DNA from: Salinarchaeum sp. Harcht-Bsk1
GTDB taxonomy: Archaea; Halobacteriota; Halobacteria; Halobacteriales; Salinarchaeaceae
Direction: 5' to 3'
DNA: 64,000 nucleotides
Assembly: GCF_000403645.1 (NCBI RefSeq)
Contig: NC_021313.1
Coordinates: forward strand, 744,001-808,000
The notes below the pieces were generated by a model. That model made no database searches and had not been told where the DNA came from. It worked only from the letters and a program-made list of their open reading frames with translations. Below, one piece after another: positions 61,753 to 64,000 of the stretch (positions within the stretch are counted from its first letter, which is position 1; each line of letters opens with the position of its first letter). Made by a program: the position numbers and the translations under genes.

Positions 61753-62400
61753 GTGTGGTCGTCGATCAAGCGAGACGCCGCTAGCGGGCTCATCGTCTTG
61801 ACGCCCCTGTTCGCGACCATCTACACCCTCTGGTGGGTGTTCAACTTCGTCGCTGGCGTCCCGCTGATGGGCACCATCGCGCAGCGGATCACCGTGCTCC
61901 ACGTCCTCGATCCCGCAGTCGCACGAGTGCTCCTCACGATCGGCGTGCTCCTCGGCTCGCTCCTGCTCGCCTCCTGGTTGATGCGCACGAAGCTCGGCCC
62001 CTTCCTCGACGATCGGATCGAGGCGAGCGTCAACACCCTCCCCGGCTTTCGCGTCGTCTACAACGCCTCGAAGATCGCGATCGAGACCGTCGTCGACGAG
62101 GACGTCGACCTCAACTCGCCCGCGAAGGTCGAACTGTGGAACGACGCCCGGATGACGGCGTTTCCGACCGGCCGGGAAGCCGACGACGGCCGAACGACCG
62201 TGTACGTTCCTGCCTCCCCGGTCATCTTCGTCGGCTGGGTCATCGAACTCGAGGAATCCCGCGTGATCCCCGCCGACGAGTCCGTCGAGGACGCGCTCAT
62301 TCGCGTTATCTCCGCGGGGTTCGCCGATCGCTCCGAGCCGCCCAGTGAGGCGAAGGCGCGGTCGCTGGAGGCCAGCGGGGAATCGCGTCACGGGAAGTGA
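61753..62400 (+). CDS. DUF502 membrane protein
   Basis: A 215-residue protein from GTG 61753 (WSSIKRDAASGLIVLTPLFATIY). Two membrane helices (about 10-38 and 55-75) are followed by a soluble domain with LPGFRVVYNASKIAIE, VPASPVIFVGWVIEL and VEDALIRVISAGF, the DUF502 signature. The family occurs widely in prokaryotes and plants (LCV-like) with no clear biochemical role. Confidence 0.88.
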   Translation: MWSSIKRDAASGLIVLTPLFATIYTLWWVFNFVAGVPLMGTIAQRITVLHVLDPAVARVLLTIGVLLGSLLLASWLMRTKLGPFLDDRIEASVNTLPGFRVVYNASKIAIETVVDEDVDLNSPAKVELWNDARMTAFPTGREADDGRTTVYVPASPVIFVGWVIELEESRVIPADESVEDALIRVISAGFADRSEPPSEAKARSLEASGESRHGK

Positions 62401-62436
62401 GCAGTACGGGGTCTCGGGCTGCCTGGACGGGACCGT

Positions 62437-63414
62437 TCAGGACTCGAGGAACACTTCGACGTTGCGCTTCGTCGGGAGCGCTTCCATCGCCCCTCGTTCG
62501 GTGGTCGACATGGCAGCCACCGCGTTCGCGAACGCGAGGGCGTCTCCGAGCGACGCCGTCGATGGATCGTCGCGACGGGTCACTCGATCGAGCGCGTCGA
62601 TCAGCCCGGCAGAGAACGCGTCGCCCGCGCCGGTGTCGTCGACGGCGTCGATCGCGTACCCCTCGTGGCGCTCCGTCGCTGGCCCCCAGGGGGCGTCCCC
62701 CGTGGCCAGCGCGAGCGCACCGACCTCGCCCATCGTCAGGACGACCGTATGCGGGCCGTCCTCCGCCGCCGCGCTGGCGAGCGTCTCCGGGTCGTCGCCC
62801 TCGTACCCGAGCGTCTCGAGCTCGTCGGGCGTCGCGATCAAGACGTCCGTCTCCTCGATCGCCCAGCCACAGATCGTCGCGAGTTCGGCGTCGTTGGCCC
62901 AGAGTTCGGGGCGGACGTTCGGATCGAACGAGACCGTACAGTCGGCGGCAGTGGCGCGGTCGAGGAGGTCGAGCGTCGCGCTCCGGGCCGGTTCGTCCGC
63001 GAGGGCGACGCCACCGGCGTGAACCAAGGGCGAGGAGTCGAGGGCCTCGTCGGGCACGGTACCGTCCTGGAGCCGAGTGTCGGCGGTGCCGTCGCGGTAG
63101 AAGGAGAATCGAGGGCCCTCGTCGGCGCCGCTGACGAAGGCAAGCGTGGTGGCAGCCTCGTCGTCGCGCTCGACGAACCGCTCGGGGATGCCTTCCTCGG
63201 CGAGACGGTCGGCGAGGAAGTCGCCGAAGGGGTCGGCGCCGACCCGCGTCCAGAACTGTGGCGTCCGGCCCAGGCGTGCGAGTCCGACCGCGACGTTGGC
63301 GGGCGCGCCGCCGGCGCGGCGATCGAAGCGCTCGACGGCCGCGAGTGGCTCGGCGGTCTCGGGCACGAAGTCGATCAGCGTCTCGCCCGCGACGAGCGGC
63401 GGCGTCTCGGTCAT
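62437..63414 (-). CDS. PfkB-family carbohydrate kinase (fructokinase-like)
   Basis: A 325-residue ribokinase-fold enzyme, ATG at 63414 (MTETPPLVAGETLIDFVP). Signatures: RRAGGAPANVAVGLARLG, SFDPNVRPELW and the catalytic DDTGAGDAFSAGLIDAL. The pattern DFDPNxRxxLW is typical of fructokinase/ketohexokinase-like members, but the sugar cannot be fixed. It is distinct from kdgK. No pathway genes adjoin it. Confidence 0.88.
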   Translation of the reverse strand: MTETPPLVAGETLIDFVPETAEPLAAVERFDRRAGGAPANVAVGLARLGRTPQFWTRVGADPFGDFLADRLAEEGIPERFVERDDEAATTLAFVSGADEGPRFSFYRDGTADTRLQDGTVPDEALDSSPLVHAGGVALADEPARSATLDLLDRATAADCTVSFDPNVRPELWANDAELATICGWAIEETDVLIATPDELETLGYEGDDPETLASAAAEDGPHTVVLTMGEVGALALATGDAPWGPATERHEGYAIDAVDDTGAGDAFSAGLIDALDRVTRRDDPSTASLGDALAFANAVAAMSTTERGAMEALPTKRNVEVFLES

Positions 63415-63559
63415 GGCGCGACCTGTGTCGCGCCCGGGTATGAATCGCACGCCACCGGTAGGCCAGGCGGACCCGCCGGCGCGGTCAGGTAACGACGTCT
63501 TTCCACGGACTGGAGCGGGGTGAGCGGGTGGCAGATGTTTGTAGAATTGTAAACTTATC

Positions 63560-63606
63560 TTCGAGTAGCACGAACTTCCCTTTCGAAGACGTGAATCTTT
63601 AAGTGG
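63560..63606 (+). promoter_or_regulatory. dpsA promoter region
   Basis: A TATA-like CTTTAAGTGG (63597-63606) is centred about 30 nt before the dpsA ATG, consistent with a leaderless or nearly leaderless start. Upstream lie an inverted TTCG-N7-CGAA (63560-63574) and a TTCGAA palindrome (63582-63587), possible sites for an iron- or oxidation-responsive regulator. Confidence 0.5.
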
Positions 63607-63630
63607 GATGCCGGCGTAGTTGGGAACGCA

Positions 63631-64000
63631 ATGAGCACCCAGAAGACCGTCCGTCAGGAAGCAGGCACCGTCGAGGGCAGCGACGCGCTCCGGATGCCCG
63701 CTGACAAGGCCGAGGAGATCGTCGAGGCCCTCCAGACCGACCTCGCCGACACGTACGTCCTCTACCACCAGCTGAAGAAGCACCACTGGATCGTCGAAGG
63801 CGCCGAGTTCCTCGACCTGCACCTGTTCCTCGGAGAGGCTGCGGAGGACGCAGAGGAGGCCGCCGACGTCCTCGCCGAGCGCGTCCAGGCGCTCGGCGGC
63901 GTCCCGCACTCCGGCGGCGCCACCTTCGAGGAACACGCCACGATCGAGCCCGAGGACGAGGACGCCTACGACATCCGCACCTCGCTCGAGCACGACATGG
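63631..64000 (+). CDS. dpsA: DpsA, DNA-protecting ferritin-like protein (cut by window edge)
   Basis: The first 123 residues of a Dps/ferritin family protein, starting MSTQKTVRQEAGTVEGSD. The ferroxidase-type segment LYHQLKKHHWIVEG, then FLDLHLFLGEAAEDAEEAAD and the Dps turn RVQALGGVPHSGG identify the haloarchaeal DpsA that stores iron and protects DNA under oxidative stress. The frame runs off the window. Confidence is high because the conserved His and acidic pairs are in register. Confidence 0.95.
   Translation, partial: MSTQKTVRQEAGTVEGSDALRMPADKAEEIVEALQTDLADTYVLYHQLKKHHWIVEGAEFLDLHLFLGEAAEDAEEAADVLAERVQALGGVPHSGGATFEEHATIEPEDEDAYDIRTSLEHDM

Noticed and set aside
60397-62391. 664-codon minus-strand open frame across nirK
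   Set aside because: No recognisable domain, and it covers nirK, whose copper ligands and signal peptide are all in register on the plus strand.

Overview
The window is a 64 kb piece of a haloarchaeal chromosome. Evidence: very high GC, proteins rich in Asp and Glu, the archaeal ribosomal protein L15e, a RIO2 kinase, halocyanins, two bacterio-opsin-activator-like regulators, a complex I cluster without an NADH-input module (nuoEFG absent), Tat-type signal peptides on nearly all exported proteins, and many genes whose TATA-like box sits about 27 nt upstream of the start codon (leaderless transcripts). A copper nitrite reductase (nirK) and nos accessory genes point to a denitrifier. I cannot name the genus. 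I see no tRNA, rRNA, CRISPR array, integrase or intact insertion sequence.

Layout. 1-5.1 kb: the end of a Cu(I) P-type ATPase with a coupled membrane protein, an amidohydrolase with an internal 9-residue repeat insert, a short DUF7504-like gene behind a direct repeat, and a membrane-anchored halocyanin. 5.7-10.3 kb: a PAS histidine kinase, a RecJ-like DHH nuclease and a receiver-PAS-PAS protein. 10.5-13.2 kb: the siroheme/heme operon hemC-cobA-hemD with ATGA overlaps. 13.3-16.9 kb: a GT39-like membrane glycosyltransferase, arsR-arsM and a small MarR-like regulator. 17.2-25.5 kb: a copper/denitrification block (nosL, a NosL-NosD fusion, nosF, nosY, DsbA-like, DUF3179, and a halocyanin fused to a large unknown domain) without nosZ. 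25.9-41.7 kb: regulators, repair and housekeeping genes (HxlR, NAD(P)HX epimerase, a 36-residue zinc finger, thioredoxin-reductase-like, RIO2, tandem Bat-like sensors, L15e, site-2 protease, thiD, uracil-DNA glycosylase, KDG kinase). 41.9-52.8 kb: nuoA-B-CD-H-I-J1-orf29-J2-K-L-M-N on the minus strand. 53.2-64 kb: an AEC carrier, purKE, a CopZ-like chaperone, a second UDG-fold protein, a J-domain membrane protein, DNA polymerase IV with a PIP box, nirK, DUF502, a PfkB kinase and the start of dpsA.

How the genes fit together. Copper is the theme: efflux ATPase, CopZ-like chaperone, two halocyanins as soluble electron carriers, nirK, and the Nos assembly apparatus. The F420H2/quinone-type complex I would feed electrons to menaquinone and on to the copper reductases. 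hemC-cobA-hemD supplies uroporphyrinogen III and precorrin-2, the precursors of siroheme and of heme made by the alternative archaeal route.

Not explained by ordinary annotation: a six-step array of CTGCAG-like palindromes before nosL; a 22-bp tandem repeat after thiD; a 30-bp duplication of the nuoI tail around two hairpins inside the nuo cluster; a 29-residue ORF coupled on both sides between nuoJ1 and nuoJ2; an 11-codon leaderless ORF coupled to kdgK; and low-complexity repeat expansions inside three otherwise standard proteins.
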